DNA from: an unidentified eubacterium SCB49
Lineage (GTDB): Bacteria; Bacteroidota; Bacteroidia; Flavobacteriales; Flavobacteriaceae
Assembly (NCBI GenBank): GCA_000170815.1
Contig: ABCO01000001.1
Coordinates: 520,244-584,243 of the forward strand
Reading direction: 5' to 3'
DNA: 64,000 nt
Positions 1 through 8,590 of this stretch are shown piece after piece. The translations under genes and the position numbers were made by a program. The notes under the pieces are model-generated. The model did no database searches. It saw nothing but the letters and a program-made list of their open reading frames with translations, and had not been told where the DNA came from. Each line of letters opens with the position of its first letter. Within the stretch, counting starts at the first letter, position 1.

Positions 1-871
1 TGTTTCTGTCTTGTATGGCAAAGAAACCTTCGCTTGCATTATAGATTTCGTAGTATCTAAAATTATTTTTAGGCAGTATTTTTTTGTATTGTTCTAGGTA
101 AGGATCAAAACTTACGCCCCCATGAAAGTAAACTTCTAGATGAGGCCAAACTTCAAAGAGATTTCCTTTGCCTGTGGTTTCGATTACATTGTTTAAAAGT
201 ACCAACATCCAAGAAGGAACCCCTGCAAGACTTGTTACATTTTCTTGAATTGTCTCATTAACGATGGCTTGCATTTTTACCTCCCAATCTCCCATCAATG
301 AAATCTCATTACTTGGAGTGCTGCTGTATTCTGCCCAAAAAGGCATGTTGTCTATTAGTATTGCAGATAAATCACCGTAACTCGTTCCGTTTTCTTGATA
401 TAACTCTTTGCTACCTCCTAAACGTAAACTCTTCCCGGTAAATAACTGCGCATTTTCATTGTTGTTTAGGTACATGCAAAGTAAATCTTTACTCGCTGCA
501 TAATGACAGCCTTCTAAAGATTCTGTAGAAACAGGAATAAATTTACTTTTGGCATTTGTGGTTCCGCTAGATTTTGCAAACCATTTAATGGGTGTTGGCC
601 AGAAGATATTGCCTTCACCACGTCGTCCTCGTTCAATGTCGCTTTGTATTTCTTCGTAGGTAGTAACGGGAACACGCTCTGTAAACTCTCGATAGTTTTT
701 TATGCTATCAAAATCATATTTCTTTCCTATTTCAGTAGCGCGAGCACGTAGCAATAACGAAGTAAGCAGTTCTTGCTGCACCTCGTTAGGATATTTTAAA
801 AATAATTCTATCTGATGAAAACGTTTTTTTAAGAACCAAGATGCAACAGAATTGACTAAAGGGATTGGCAT
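1..871 (-). CDS. GH3 family acyl-acid-amido synthetase-like protein (3' end outside window)
   Basis: The minus-strand reading frame opens with ATG at 871 (MPIPLVNSVASWFLKKRF) and stays open to base 1, so about 290 N-terminal residues are visible and the C-terminus lies outside the window. The sequence has features of the GH3 / auxin-responsive-promoter family of adenylating enzymes. These are the FTERVPVTTYEEIQ segment, the nucleotide-binding loop AKSSGTTNAKSKFIP at about residue 105, and the later YFHGGVSFDPY and YEIYNASEGFFAIQD motifs. Bacteroidota carry such proteins widely, but their substrate is not established. The start codon is 38 bp from the likely start of the divergent DUF2797 gene, so the two share a short promoter region. 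Confidence 0.85.
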   Translation of the reverse strand, partial: MPIPLVNSVASWFLKKRFHQIELFLKYPNEVQQELLTSLLLRARATEIGKKYDFDSIKNYREFTERVPVTTYEEIQSDIERGRRGEGNIFWPTPIKWFAKSSGTTNAKSKFIPVSTESLEGCHYAASKDLLCMYLNNNENAQLFTGKSLRLGGSKELYQENGTSYGDLSAILIDNMPFWAEYSSTPSNEISLMGDWEVKMQAIVNETIQENVTSLAGVPSWMLVLLNNVIETTGKGNLFEVWPHLEVYFHGGVSFDPYLEQYKKILPKNNFRYYEIYNASEGFFAIQDRN

Positions 872-909
872 TTTTTAAAGTATCTTTATGGTTTAAAAAT
901 ACAAATTTT

Positions 910-1704
910 ATGCATTATAAAGGCGTTCTTACTAAAATGAAAACCGAAAATGGAAGTCCAATTCAATACTACCTAGTATTCAAGAATGACTTCTTGCATG
1001 TCAATCAGTTATTAGATAAACAGTTGACGATTCAGTTTGCAGGATATGAGTGTCTTAACTGTGGTTTAGATAAAGAAATTTATAGACAAGGTTTTTGTAA
1101 AAATTGCTTTTTTGATATCCCGCAAGCGGCAGATTGGATTATGAAACCCGAATTGAGTAAAGCGCATTTAGGTATTGAAGATCGTGACCTTGCTTATGAG
1201 CAAAAAGTACAGCTTACACCGCATATAGTTTATCTAGCAAATAGTAGTAACGTAAAAGTAGGGGTAACCCGTAAAACACAAGTGCCTACTCGATGGATAG
1301 ATCAAGGTGCCCACGAAGCTATTGAAATTCTAGAAGTACCTAATCGTTATCTTGCAGGTGTTGCTGAGGTAGCTTTAAAAAATCATGTGGGCGATAAAAC
1401 CAACTGGCGCACCATGCTCAAGAATGAAATAAAGGATGAAAATCTTGTTACGTGGCGTGATACCTTAAAGCAATATATTCCAGAAGAAGCGATGCCGTAT
1501 TTTTTAGAAAACAATACAGAAACCCATCTAGATTTTCCTGTGCTGAAATATCCAAAAAAATTAAAAAGCCTTAACCTAAAAAAGACACCACAATATACAG
1601 GTGTTCTTAAAGGTGTTAAAGGGCAATACCTCATTTTTGAAGATGATACCGTTTTTAATGTGAGAAGTAACGAAGGGTTTGTAGTGGAAATAGCTGTTTC
1701 TTAG
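910..1704 (+). CDS. DUF2797 domain protein
   Basis: A 264-aa protein when started at the ATG at 910 (MHYKGVLTKMKTENGSPIQ). A TTG at 865 would extend the frame by 15 residues but overlaps the start of the divergent GH3 gene, so 910 is preferred. The N-terminal third has a four-cysteine, zinc-ribbon-like motif (CLNCGLDKEIYRQGFCKNC, about residues 47-66). It is followed by the family's HIVYLANSSNVKVGVTR block and RWIDQGA. The function of DUF2797 is unknown. The family is widespread in Bacteroidota and some Actinobacteria. The gene ends 18 bp from the stop of the convergent AsmA gene. Confidence 0.85.
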   Translation: MHYKGVLTKMKTENGSPIQYYLVFKNDFLHVNQLLDKQLTIQFAGYECLNCGLDKEIYRQGFCKNCFFDIPQAADWIMKPELSKAHLGIEDRDLAYEQKVQLTPHIVYLANSSNVKVGVTRKTQVPTRWIDQGAHEAIEILEVPNRYLAGVAEVALKNHVGDKTNWRTMLKNEIKDENLVTWRDTLKQYIPEEAMPYFLENNTETHLDFPVLKYPKKLKSLNLKKTPQYTGVLKGVKGQYLIFEDDTVFNVRSNEGFVVEIAVS

Positions 1705-1722
1705 TTACTACTAAAGAACCTC

Positions 1723-4350
1723 CTAATTCCCAAAAAGATCACCTAAGCCACCTTTTATAGCGTCTTTAATGTCTTCTTTTACTTCTTCTGTTTTAGGCTT
1801 GTCTGTGTTAGTAGCGTTTTCGGTTTCGTCTTTGCTGCCACCAGTTAGGATGTCTTTAATGGCATTAAGCCCATCTTCTTTAATATTGTCTTTTTGAGTA
1901 GCAATAATCTGGTTTGTTAATTGAGACACTGCATTGCTTGTGTTTAGGCCAATAGTAGGGTTTGTAAAAGAGCCTTTTAGAGTTACAGGCAAAGCAACCG
2001 TCATGTTTTCTGCATCTTCTGCGCTTAGTTTTGATAATAATCCGCCTAATTGGCTTCCTAGATATTTTGCAGGAACATCAAGGCTTAAGTTGTAGTCCAT
2101 GGTTTTGTCAAACTTATGAGTTCCAGATGCATTTACTTTTATTCCTTCTACATCAAAATCAAAAGGAGCTACTTGTATGCCTCCGTCTTTAAATGAGATA
2201 GCAGTAGATACATCTTTTAAACCTATTTTATCTAGATCAATAAAATTAAGCTTCTCATCTAGTTTTGTGATGAGTGGTGATTTGTCATCAGAAAATTCTG
2301 CTGTAATAATATTTGCCAGGGCATTTCCGCTTAAAGATTGTAGGTCTGGCGTCATGTCCGAATTTAAATTTCCGTTTAGTTTTAAGGTTGTGCTAAAAAT
2401 ACCATCTAAGTTTTGCATTATAGGGGCTAAAAACTCTAATAATTTAAGTTCTTCAAAAGAATCTGCAAGGTCAATTTTGCTTAAATCTAGATCCATTGCA
2501 AATGTAGGTGTGGTGTTTTGCGTATTCACATTTCCGCCAAAAGCGATATTACCACCTAATATTTTTGAAGTTACATTCTCTAAAGCTGCAGTCTCATTTT
2601 TAATCACAACACTACCTTTGGTTTCTTTTAATTCTAGGTTGTCATAGATCACTTTGTCTGCATTAAAATTAAGTCTTGCATCTAGGAAGTCTGGAATTTT
2701 TACACCTGTATCGTTTGTAGTGAGTTGTTGAGATGTGTTTGTTGTTGTTGTTGCTGTTGTTTCATTTTCTGGCGTTTCTGCAGCCATAAAATCATTTACA
2801 TTAAATGTCTTTGATTGAACGTTAAAGACCCCTTTTAAATCTTGCTTAGACATTAAAAAAGGGATGAGGTTTTGTATTTGTCCGTTTGCCGCAATATCTG
2901 TACTACCAGCGTTAAGGTCTAGCTTAGTTAATTGAATGTTTCCTGATTTCATTGCTACGTTTGCAGCATCAATATGAATTGGGTTTTTAAAGGCAGGATC
3001 AGTATAAGTGAAATCTGTTAAGCTTGCTTCTCCTTCAGTTTTTATACGGTCGTATTGTTCTTTGTCTATGGCATCCATATCAAAGTTTATTTTTGCATCT
3101 GCAAAGAATACACCGCTTAAATCTTGATCCATTTCTACAGGTAAAGCCTTTTCTAAGTTGGCTAAGTTTACAGTTCCTTTTAAGGCAAGATCTACCAGCA
3201 TATTGGTTGTTAAATTCTTGATGCTTCCATTAGCAGTAAATAGCTCGTCGTCTATTTTAAATGAAACGCCATTGAGCATTACATACGTGTCTTTTACAAG
3301 TCCAGTTTGGTTTAGTAAGTCTGTATTGATTGTTATGTTTTCTACTGTTTTAGGTAAATCTGCATATTTAAAAGAAGCATTATTACTACGTATTTTAATA
3401 TCAAATTTTGGAATATATGTGTCATCCACGATTCCTTTTATAGCACCGTTTACTGTAAAGTTTCCAGTAGTGGTTACACCGTCAAGATTATTAACATAGG
3501 CTTCTGGGATAACCGCCAAGAAATTTTTAAAATCTGAAGACGGAGTGTTTAGTGTTATGTCTAGTTCGGTGTTATTTTCATTGATTTTTATAAAACCGTC
3601 TAGTGCTAAAGGCAATTGGTTAATTTTTGCTTCGTTTTCTTTAAACGTGTATTTCTGGTTCTCGAGATCCATTAAAATAACAGCGTCGAGCGTTAATTTT
3701 GTATTGTTCAAATAAGCAACATCACCCATTTTGTAGGTTACTAAGGCATCTGTATTTGTGTCAAGTTCTAGAGTGCTTGCCGAAAAATCACCTTTCCCTG
3801 AGTGGTTAAAATCTGATAACATTAAGTATGTTTCAGTACTTTCGTCTAGATAATTAATACGTGCATTTTTTAGCTCGTAGCCTTGTAAGTCAAAAGTAAA
3901 ACCACCTTCTGTCTCTTGTGATGTTTCAGGAGCGGTGTTAGTTTCGTCTTGTATAGCAATGTCATAATTTGCATTGTTATTGGCATCCACTTTTATGTTT
4001 ATAAACGAATCTTCTAGATACAACTCGTTGATTTTTATGGCCTCTTCTTGCGTTTTAAAAAGCTGAGTGATTCCCATATCTAACTTTACTTGTTTTCCGC
4101 TAGCAAGTGTGTCGCCTTTAAAAGGAGCGTTATTTATAACACTAAAGTTATTGATGGTTAAAGCTGCATCAGGAAAACTTTTAATAAGTGATAGGTCTAA
4201 GCTTTCCCAAGCTACCGTCGCATTTACATTGTCATTAATAGTTTGTTTTACAATTTTTTCTATAGAATCTTTAAACAAAAATGGGGCAGCGATTAAAGCA
4301 ATCACAAGTACAATTAAAAAGATACCAAGTATTTTAAGAAATTTTTTCAT
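1723..4350 (-). CDS. AsmA-family protein, inner-membrane anchored
   Basis: An 875-aa protein. An N-terminal hydrophobic segment (FLIVLVIALIAAPFLF, about residues 12-27) anchors a long periplasmic region rich in beta-forming repeats. The N-terminal section (YELKNARINYLDES, LTINNFSVINNAPF) and the C-terminal section (SGTHKFDKTMDYNLSLDVPAKYLG) are typical of AsmA/DUF748 proteins. These are thought to act in envelope and lipid transport between the membranes. The C-terminus is a low-complexity Lys/Glu/Asp tail. The length is usual for Bacteroidota AsmA proteins. The gene stands alone, facing DUF2797 tail to tail. The precise substrate cannot be read from the sequence. Confidence 0.85.
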   Translation of the reverse strand: MKKFLKILGIFLIVLVIALIAAPFLFKDSIEKIVKQTINDNVNATVAWESLDLSLIKSFPDAALTINNFSVINNAPFKGDTLASGKQVKLDMGITQLFKTQEEAIKINELYLEDSFINIKVDANNNANYDIAIQDETNTAPETSQETEGGFTFDLQGYELKNARINYLDESTETYLMLSDFNHSGKGDFSASTLELDTNTDALVTYKMGDVAYLNNTKLTLDAVILMDLENQKYTFKENEAKINQLPLALDGFIKINENNTELDITLNTPSSDFKNFLAVIPEAYVNNLDGVTTTGNFTVNGAIKGIVDDTYIPKFDIKIRSNNASFKYADLPKTVENITINTDLLNQTGLVKDTYVMLNGVSFKIDDELFTANGSIKNLTTNMLVDLALKGTVNLANLEKALPVEMDQDLSGVFFADAKINFDMDAIDKEQYDRIKTEGEASLTDFTYTDPAFKNPIHIDAANVAMKSGNIQLTKLDLNAGSTDIAANGQIQNLIPFLMSKQDLKGVFNVQSKTFNVNDFMAAETPENETTATTTTNTSQQLTTNDTGVKIPDFLDARLNFNADKVIYDNLELKETKGSVVIKNETAALENVTSKILGGNIAFGGNVNTQNTTPTFAMDLDLSKIDLADSFEELKLLEFLAPIMQNLDGIFSTTLKLNGNLNSDMTPDLQSLSGNALANIITAEFSDDKSPLITKLDEKLNFIDLDKIGLKDVSTAISFKDGGIQVAPFDFDVEGIKVNASGTHKFDKTMDYNLSLDVPAKYLGSQLGGLLSKLSAEDAENMTVALPVTLKGSFTNPTIGLNTSNAVSQLTNQIIATQKDNIKEDGLNAIKDILTGGSKDETENATNTDKPKTEEVKEDIKDAIKGGLGDLFGN

Positions 4351-4550
4351 TACTGAAATGTTATTGAAATGACTAAAAGTGAAGTTGTTAATACATCGTT
4401 ATGCGCAAAAGACACATTTTTATTTAAAATGTTGCAGCTCAATAGCTTTCCTTTTTTAACGATTGTGGACAAAGATAATGGACATTCGTTTCTATTTAGT
4501 TAAATTAGTATTAAGATTGCAAACTCGTTTTTAGAACCAAAACAGATACA

Positions 4551-5681
4551 ATTATTAAACCTACAAACAACATATATTTAGGACTTGGCAGTAATCTAGG
4601 CAATCGTTTTGAGCATTTGCAGGCGGCTGTGCAACAACTTTTTGAACGCGTTGGTTCTGTGTTAAAAATCTCTACGGTTTATAAAACTCCTGCCTTAGGT
4701 TTTAAAGGAGATGATTTTCTTAATTGTGTGGTTCAGTTACAAACCAACTTAACAGCTGCTAAATTACTTTCTGAAATTTTAAGTATTGAAAAAAAACTAG
4801 GTAGGGAACGAAAAGGAACACTAGGTTATAGTTCACGTGTTATCGATATAGATATATTGCTATTTAACGATGAAGTTATTGATAAACCTAAATTACAAGT
4901 GCCTCATCCAGAAATTGCAAACCGTAAATTTGTATTAAAGCCCCTATCCGAACTTGACAAGCTGCTTGTAATTCCAGGTTTAAATCAAAGTGTACAAGCA
5001 CTTCTTGACCTAACAGAAGATAAAAGTGAGGTGGTCAAACAATCAAAATGGTTGCGTAATCCAATAAAGGATTTTGATTTTAAAGCGATTAATTATATCG
5101 CTATAGAAGGAAATATAGGTGCAGGAAAAACAAGCTTATCTCATTTACTTTCGGCAGATTTTAATGCAAAATTAATTTTAGAACGCTTTAGTGATAATCC
5201 TTTTTTACCCAAGTTTTACGAAGACCAATCTCGATATGCGTTTCCGTTAGAGATGTCGTTTCTTGCAGATAGATACCAACAGTTGTTAGAAGATATTAAA
5301 CAGTTTGATTTGTTTAAAGAACGTGTAATTGCAGATTATGACGCTTATAAATCTTTAATTTTTGCTAATATCACATTACAAGACGAAGAATTTAACCTTT
5401 ATAAAAAATTGTTTTCGTTAATGTATAAAGAGTTGCCTAAGCCAGATGTGTATGTGTATTTATATCAAAACACAGACCGGCTGCTAGAAAACATAAAAAA
5501 ACGAGGTCGTAAATACGAGAAAAGCATCAAGGCAGATTACTTGACAAAAATTAATGAAGGCTATCTCGAGTTTATTAAAAATCAACAGGCGAACAATGTA
5601 AAAATCATTGATATTTCAGAAATGGATTTTGTGAAACATCGTGCCGATTATTTAAAAATTGTGAGGCAAATTTTAGCTTAG
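4551..5681 (+). CDS. folK: Bifunctional HPPK (FolK) - deoxynucleoside kinase fusion
   Basis: Two enzymes are fused in one frame. The N-terminal ~150 residues are HPPK, the folate-pathway pyrophosphokinase (YLGLGSNLGNR, SRVIDIDILLF, LQVPHPEIANRKFVLKPL). The C-terminal ~200 residues are a deoxynucleoside kinase: P-loop IEGNIGAGKTSLS, then ILERFSDNPFLPKFYED, and a lid-like NIKKRGRKYE. The start is a problem. The first ATG/GTG/TTG codon in frame is a TTG at 4617, which would remove the essential GLGSNLGN loop. The open frame extends back to a stop at 4512, and the only plausible upstream starts are ATT codons at 4551 or 4554, just before KPTNNIYLGLGSN. I annotate the ATT at 4551, which makes a 376-aa protein. 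The 3' end overlaps the convergent methyltransferase gene by 9 bp. The fusion is known in Bacteroidota. Confidence 0.85.
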   Translation: MIKPTNNIYLGLGSNLGNRFEHLQAAVQQLFERVGSVLKISTVYKTPALGFKGDDFLNCVVQLQTNLTAAKLLSEILSIEKKLGRERKGTLGYSSRVIDIDILLFNDEVIDKPKLQVPHPEIANRKFVLKPLSELDKLLVIPGLNQSVQALLDLTEDKSEVVKQSKWLRNPIKDFDFKAINYIAIEGNIGAGKTSLSHLLSADFNAKLILERFSDNPFLPKFYEDQSRYAFPLEMSFLADRYQQLLEDIKQFDLFKERVIADYDAYKSLIFANITLQDEEFNLYKKLFSLMYKELPKPDVYVYLYQNTDRLLENIKKRGRKYEKSIKADYLTKINEGYLEFIKNQQANNVKIIDISEMDFVKHRADYLKIVRQILA

Positions 5682-6212
5682 TTGCATCTTCTTAAAAAAG
5701 TCCCAAACCACAACACCAGTACTTACAGAAATATTTAAAGAATGTTTAGTTCCATATTGTGGGATTTCAATAACAACATCACTTTCTGTTACGACAGTTT
5801 GTTGTACTCCTTTTACTTCATTCCCAAAAACAACAGCATATGTTTTGTCTTTTGAGACCTCATACTTTTCTAGTGAAACTGATTGTTCTGCTTGCTCAAT
5901 GGCACAAATTGTAACCCCCTCATTTTTTAATGAAACAATAAGGTCTTCTGTGTTTTCTACATGTTCCCAAGCCACACTTTCTGTAGCGCCCAATGCTGTT
6001 TTTTGTATGTCTTTGTGTGGGGGTGTTGCCGTTATTCCGCAGAGGTATATTTTTTCTATTAAAAATGCATCTGCAGTTCTAAATACAGAGCCAATATTGT
6101 TTAGACTACGAATGTTGTCTAAAATAATAATAAGCGGTGTCTTTGTAGCAGCTTTAAAACCTTCTACATCCACTCGGTCGAGTTCGCTATTTTTTAATTT
6201 TCTGTTTTTCAT
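5673..6212 (-). CDS. TrmH/SpoU-family RNA 2'-O-methyltransferase
   Basis: A 179-aa, single-domain SPOUT methyltransferase. All three SpoU motifs are visible: motif 1 LDNIRSLNNIGSVFRTADAF, motif 2 YAVVFGNEVKGV, and motif 3 IEIPQYGTKHSLNISVSTGV. The Asn-Ile-Gly-Ser-Val-Phe-Arg stretch carries the catalytic Arg of the family, and the last motif forms the SAM-binding trefoil knot. There is no N-terminal RNA-binding L30-like domain, so it resembles short TrmH/TrmL-type tRNA methyltransferases. The exact RNA target is not readable. The gene overlaps the end of folK tail to tail and lies 57 bp after the start codon of the dehydratase gene. Confidence 0.9.
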   Translation of the reverse strand: MKNRKLKNSELDRVDVEGFKAATKTPLIIILDNIRSLNNIGSVFRTADAFLIEKIYLCGITATPPHKDIQKTALGATESVAWEHVENTEDLIVSLKNEGVTICAIEQAEQSVSLEKYEVSKDKTYAVVFGNEVKGVQQTVVTESDVVIEIPQYGTKHSLNISVSTGVVVWDFFKKMQLS

Positions 6213-6268
6213 TGCTTCAAAAATACGCTTTTACTTATTTATTATCGGTGTTTCCTGTGATTGTCAAC

Positions 6269-7213
6269 TTAAAAAGGAAGATTTGCAAGATCAACATTTC
6301 CGCCAGAAATAATCACTCCTACTTTTTTATTTCTGAAATAGGCAGGGTTTGCAAGTATTGCTGCTAGTGGGACAGCGCTAGAAGGTTCTACCACAATTTT
6401 AAGATATTGCCAGATTATTTTCATGGCATCAATAATCTGTTGTTCTTCTACAAGAAAAATATCCTCAACAAATTTTTGAATGATGGGAAAATTAATAGCA
6501 CCAAGATGTGTTCTTAATCCATCAGCAACCGTAGTGCCGCTTGTGTTATATTGTATTTTTCCAGCTACCAATGAGCGTTTTGCATCATCCATTGTTGCAG
6601 GTTCTGCGCCAATGGTTTTGCAATTGTTGCCAAAATAGTTGGCTGCAATACTGGTGCCGGCTATTAGACCACCACCACCTACGGGAGTAATTATGCTATG
6701 AAGGTCATTGTGTTTTTTAAGAAGTTCATAAGCTGCGGTTCCTTGCCCTAAAATTACATTGTAGTTATTTGAAGGATGTATAAATGTAGCTCCTTTTTCT
6801 TCTACAATCCTATCGGCTTCTAATTGTCTTGAGGCGTTTGTGGGTTCAGAGAGAATAATTGTTGCGCCATATCCTTTTACAGCTTCCATTTTTACTTTAG
6901 GAGCATTAGATGGCATTACTATATATGCTTTAATACCAAGGTTACGCGCTGCTAAAGCGATAGCCTGTGCAAAGTTGCCAGACGAATGCGTGACAACACC
7001 TACTTCTTTTTGTTTAGCCGAAAGTTGTGAGATGGCATTTACTGCACCTCGCATTTTAAAAGCACCCATTTTCTGAAAGTTCTCGCACTTAAAATAAAGC
7101 TGCGCTCCAACCATCGTATTGATTAGTGTAGATGTTAAAATAGGGGTTTGGTGCACCTGATCTTTTACACGTAAAACGGTGTCAAGTAAATCTTGTTTGT
7201 ACTCATTTGCCAT
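6269..7213 (-). CDS. PLP-dependent threonine/serine dehydratase or serine racemase
   Basis: A 314-aa fold-type II PLP enzyme. The PLP lysine is in GAFKMRGA (about residue 54), the substrate loop is THSSGNFAQA, the phosphate-binding glycine loop is PVGGGGLIAG, and the C-terminal ISGGNVD closes the cofactor site. The length equals the catalytic domain alone, with no C-terminal ACT/regulatory domain. It is therefore not biosynthetic IlvA. Catabolic threonine dehydratase (TdcB-like) or serine racemase are the likely activities, and sequence alone does not separate them. The reaction would be deamination of Thr/Ser to 2-oxo acids. The gene appears monocistronic, 30 bp upstream of the cysH stop. 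Confidence 0.85.
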   Translation of the reverse strand: MANEYKQDLLDTVLRVKDQVHQTPILTSTLINTMVGAQLYFKCENFQKMGAFKMRGAVNAISQLSAKQKEVGVVTHSSGNFAQAIALAARNLGIKAYIVMPSNAPKVKMEAVKGYGATIILSEPTNASRQLEADRIVEEKGATFIHPSNNYNVILGQGTAAYELLKKHNDLHSIITPVGGGGLIAGTSIAANYFGNNCKTIGAEPATMDDAKRSLVAGKIQYNTSGTTVADGLRTHLGAINFPIIQKFVEDIFLVEEQQIIDAMKIIWQYLKIVVEPSSAVPLAAILANPAYFRNKKVGVIISGGNVDLANLPF

Positions 7214-7243
7214 AAGGCAAAGATAAAATTTTTATCCCTCAGT

Positions 7244-7867
7244 TTATGAGAAATGAATACCGCATTCACGACTTTGACTTGCTTTAATTGGGTCAAAATA
7301 ATCTACGTGAATCGGTAAATTATTTTTGTTCATATACGATAATATTTGGCTGTCACTCCAGTTGAAAAAAGGAGCGACTTTTAATATTCCTTCTTCAGAA
7401 TACGAAAGAATATCTAGTGATTCTCTATAGGGATTTTGGTCCTTTCGTAAGTTTGTTAACCATACATCAGGATGTATTTTCTTAATGGCCTTTTGAAAAG
7501 GAGCAACTTTTGTAATCTCTGAAATAATATGATGATTCGGATTATCAAATTCTGGTGCTCCGTATTTATTGTTTATGTACGCGGTTGTAAATTGTGGACT
7601 ACAAACTTCAAGGTTTAATTTATATGTCGAAGACAAACTTGATACGTGTTCGTAGGTTGCATCTGTGTTGTAACCTGTATCACACCATAAAACAGCAATA
7701 TCTTTTTTTACTGTGCTAACGGCATGTATTAGGCAAGCAGAATATTTTCCAAAACTCGTAGTAAGAAGTGGGTTTTTTGATAGGTGTAAAGCAAATTGTA
7801 TAATTTCTTCCGGTTCCATGGTGTGGAGTTGAAGATTCACCTCGGCAATATTGATTTTTGAAAACAT
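7244..7867 (-). CDS. cysH: Phosphoadenosine phosphosulfate (PAPS) reductase
   Basis: A 207-aa protein with the PAPS-reductase fold. It has an N-terminal TSFGKYSACLIHAV (a variant PP-loop), VLWCDTGYNTDATYEH, VWLTNLRKDQNPYR, and the C-terminal catalytic cysteine in RECGIH. The extra cysteine pairs that bind the 4Fe-4S cluster of APS reductases are absent, which points to a PAPS-type, thioredoxin-dependent enzyme of assimilatory sulfate reduction. The rest of the sulfate-assimilation genes are not in this window. It lies directly downstream of an Rrf2 regulator on the same strand, 73 bp away, with its own -7-like element in the gap. Regulation of sulfur assimilation by that Rrf2 protein is the natural inference. 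Confidence 0.85.
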   Translation of the reverse strand: MFSKINIAEVNLQLHTMEPEEIIQFALHLSKNPLLTTSFGKYSACLIHAVSTVKKDIAVLWCDTGYNTDATYEHVSSLSSTYKLNLEVCSPQFTTAYINNKYGAPEFDNPNHHIISEITKVAPFQKAIKKIHPDVWLTNLRKDQNPYRESLDILSYSEEGILKVAPFFNWSDSQILSYMNKNNLPIHVDYFDPIKASQSRECGIHFS

Positions 7868-7901
7868 AAATATATAAGTCTATAGAACTACTAGAGTTTG
7901 C

Positions 7902-7909
7902 AAATATAC
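7902..7909 (-). promoter_or_regulatory. -7 element (TATATTTG) upstream of cysH
   Basis: The minus strand reads TATATTTG, matching the Bacteroidota -7 consensus TAnnTTTG, 35 bp upstream of the cysH start. No clear -33 TTG is found at the right spacing, so this is a half-supported promoter. Confidence 0.4.
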
Positions 7910-7940
7910 TATTATATTTATATTACAGTCTTAAAGTAGG

Positions 7941-8357
7941 CTATTGTTCAGAGATAATATCTGCTAGGGTGGTATTTTCAAGAATGTTTAAGGTGCTGTC
8001 TCTTACTTGAATCATAAGGTTATGCACACTACAGGTGTCTTCATCAGGGCAGTCGTCACATTTTTCATAAAAATTAAGACTAACACAAGGTACCATTGCA
8101 ATTGGTCCTTCAAGCACACGGTATATTTGAGATATTTTTATGCTATCTGCATCTTTCAGTAAGTAATAACCGCCGCCTTTTCCTTTTTTAGAGCCTAAAA
8201 CTCCTGCTTTTCTGAGGGTGAGAAGGATGCTTTCTAAAAATTTTTGAGAAATATTTTCAGATACCGCAATCACAGCAATTTGTGTTGGGTCGTTACCTTC
8301 TTGTTGAGCAAGATAGGTAAGTGCTTTAATTCCGTATTTGGTTTTTCTAGATAACAT
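7941..8357 (-). CDS. Rrf2-family transcriptional regulator
   Basis: Started at the internal ATG at 8357 (MLSRKTKYGIKALTYLAQQ), the protein has 138 residues, the normal Rrf2 length. A frame-extending ATG at 8393 adds 12 residues that do not fit the family. The N-terminal winged helix has the family motifs ISQKFLESILLTLRKAGVLGSKKGKGGGYYL. The centre has a cysteine cluster (PCVSLNFYEKCDDCPDEDTC) like the Fe-S ligands of IscR/NsrR-type members. The position before cysH suggests a sulfur- or cysteine-responsive regulator comparable to CymR. This is inferred from context, and no operator was identified. Confidence 0.85.
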   Translation of the reverse strand: MLSRKTKYGIKALTYLAQQEGNDPTQIAVIAVSENISQKFLESILLTLRKAGVLGSKKGKGGGYYLLKDADSIKISQIYRVLEGPIAMVPCVSLNFYEKCDDCPDEDTCSVHNLMIQVRDSTLNILENTTLADIISEQ

Positions 8358-8590
8358 TAATGCGAAAGTACACACGAAATGCTGAAAATTCAAGCGTATT
8401 GTGAGTAATAGTAGAAAAAAAGGAGATTTATTATAGCCGATTTGGTGATTTTTGTGGGTTTTTGATAATTTGAGTCTATTGAATTAAAGCGGTAAAAGTA
8501 AATTATTAATGTTTCCGAGGTAACAATAATACGCTGCTGAGTCAAGGCACAAAAAAATAAAGCCTATTTTTGCAGTCTAAAGTAAAGACT

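Noticed and set aside
7244..7867. CysH as a DndC-like partner of the Dnd-like operon
   Set aside because: It lies 15 kb away, next to an Rrf2 regulator, and has the ordinary PAPS-reductase C-terminus RECGIH, so it is assimilatory sulfate reduction.
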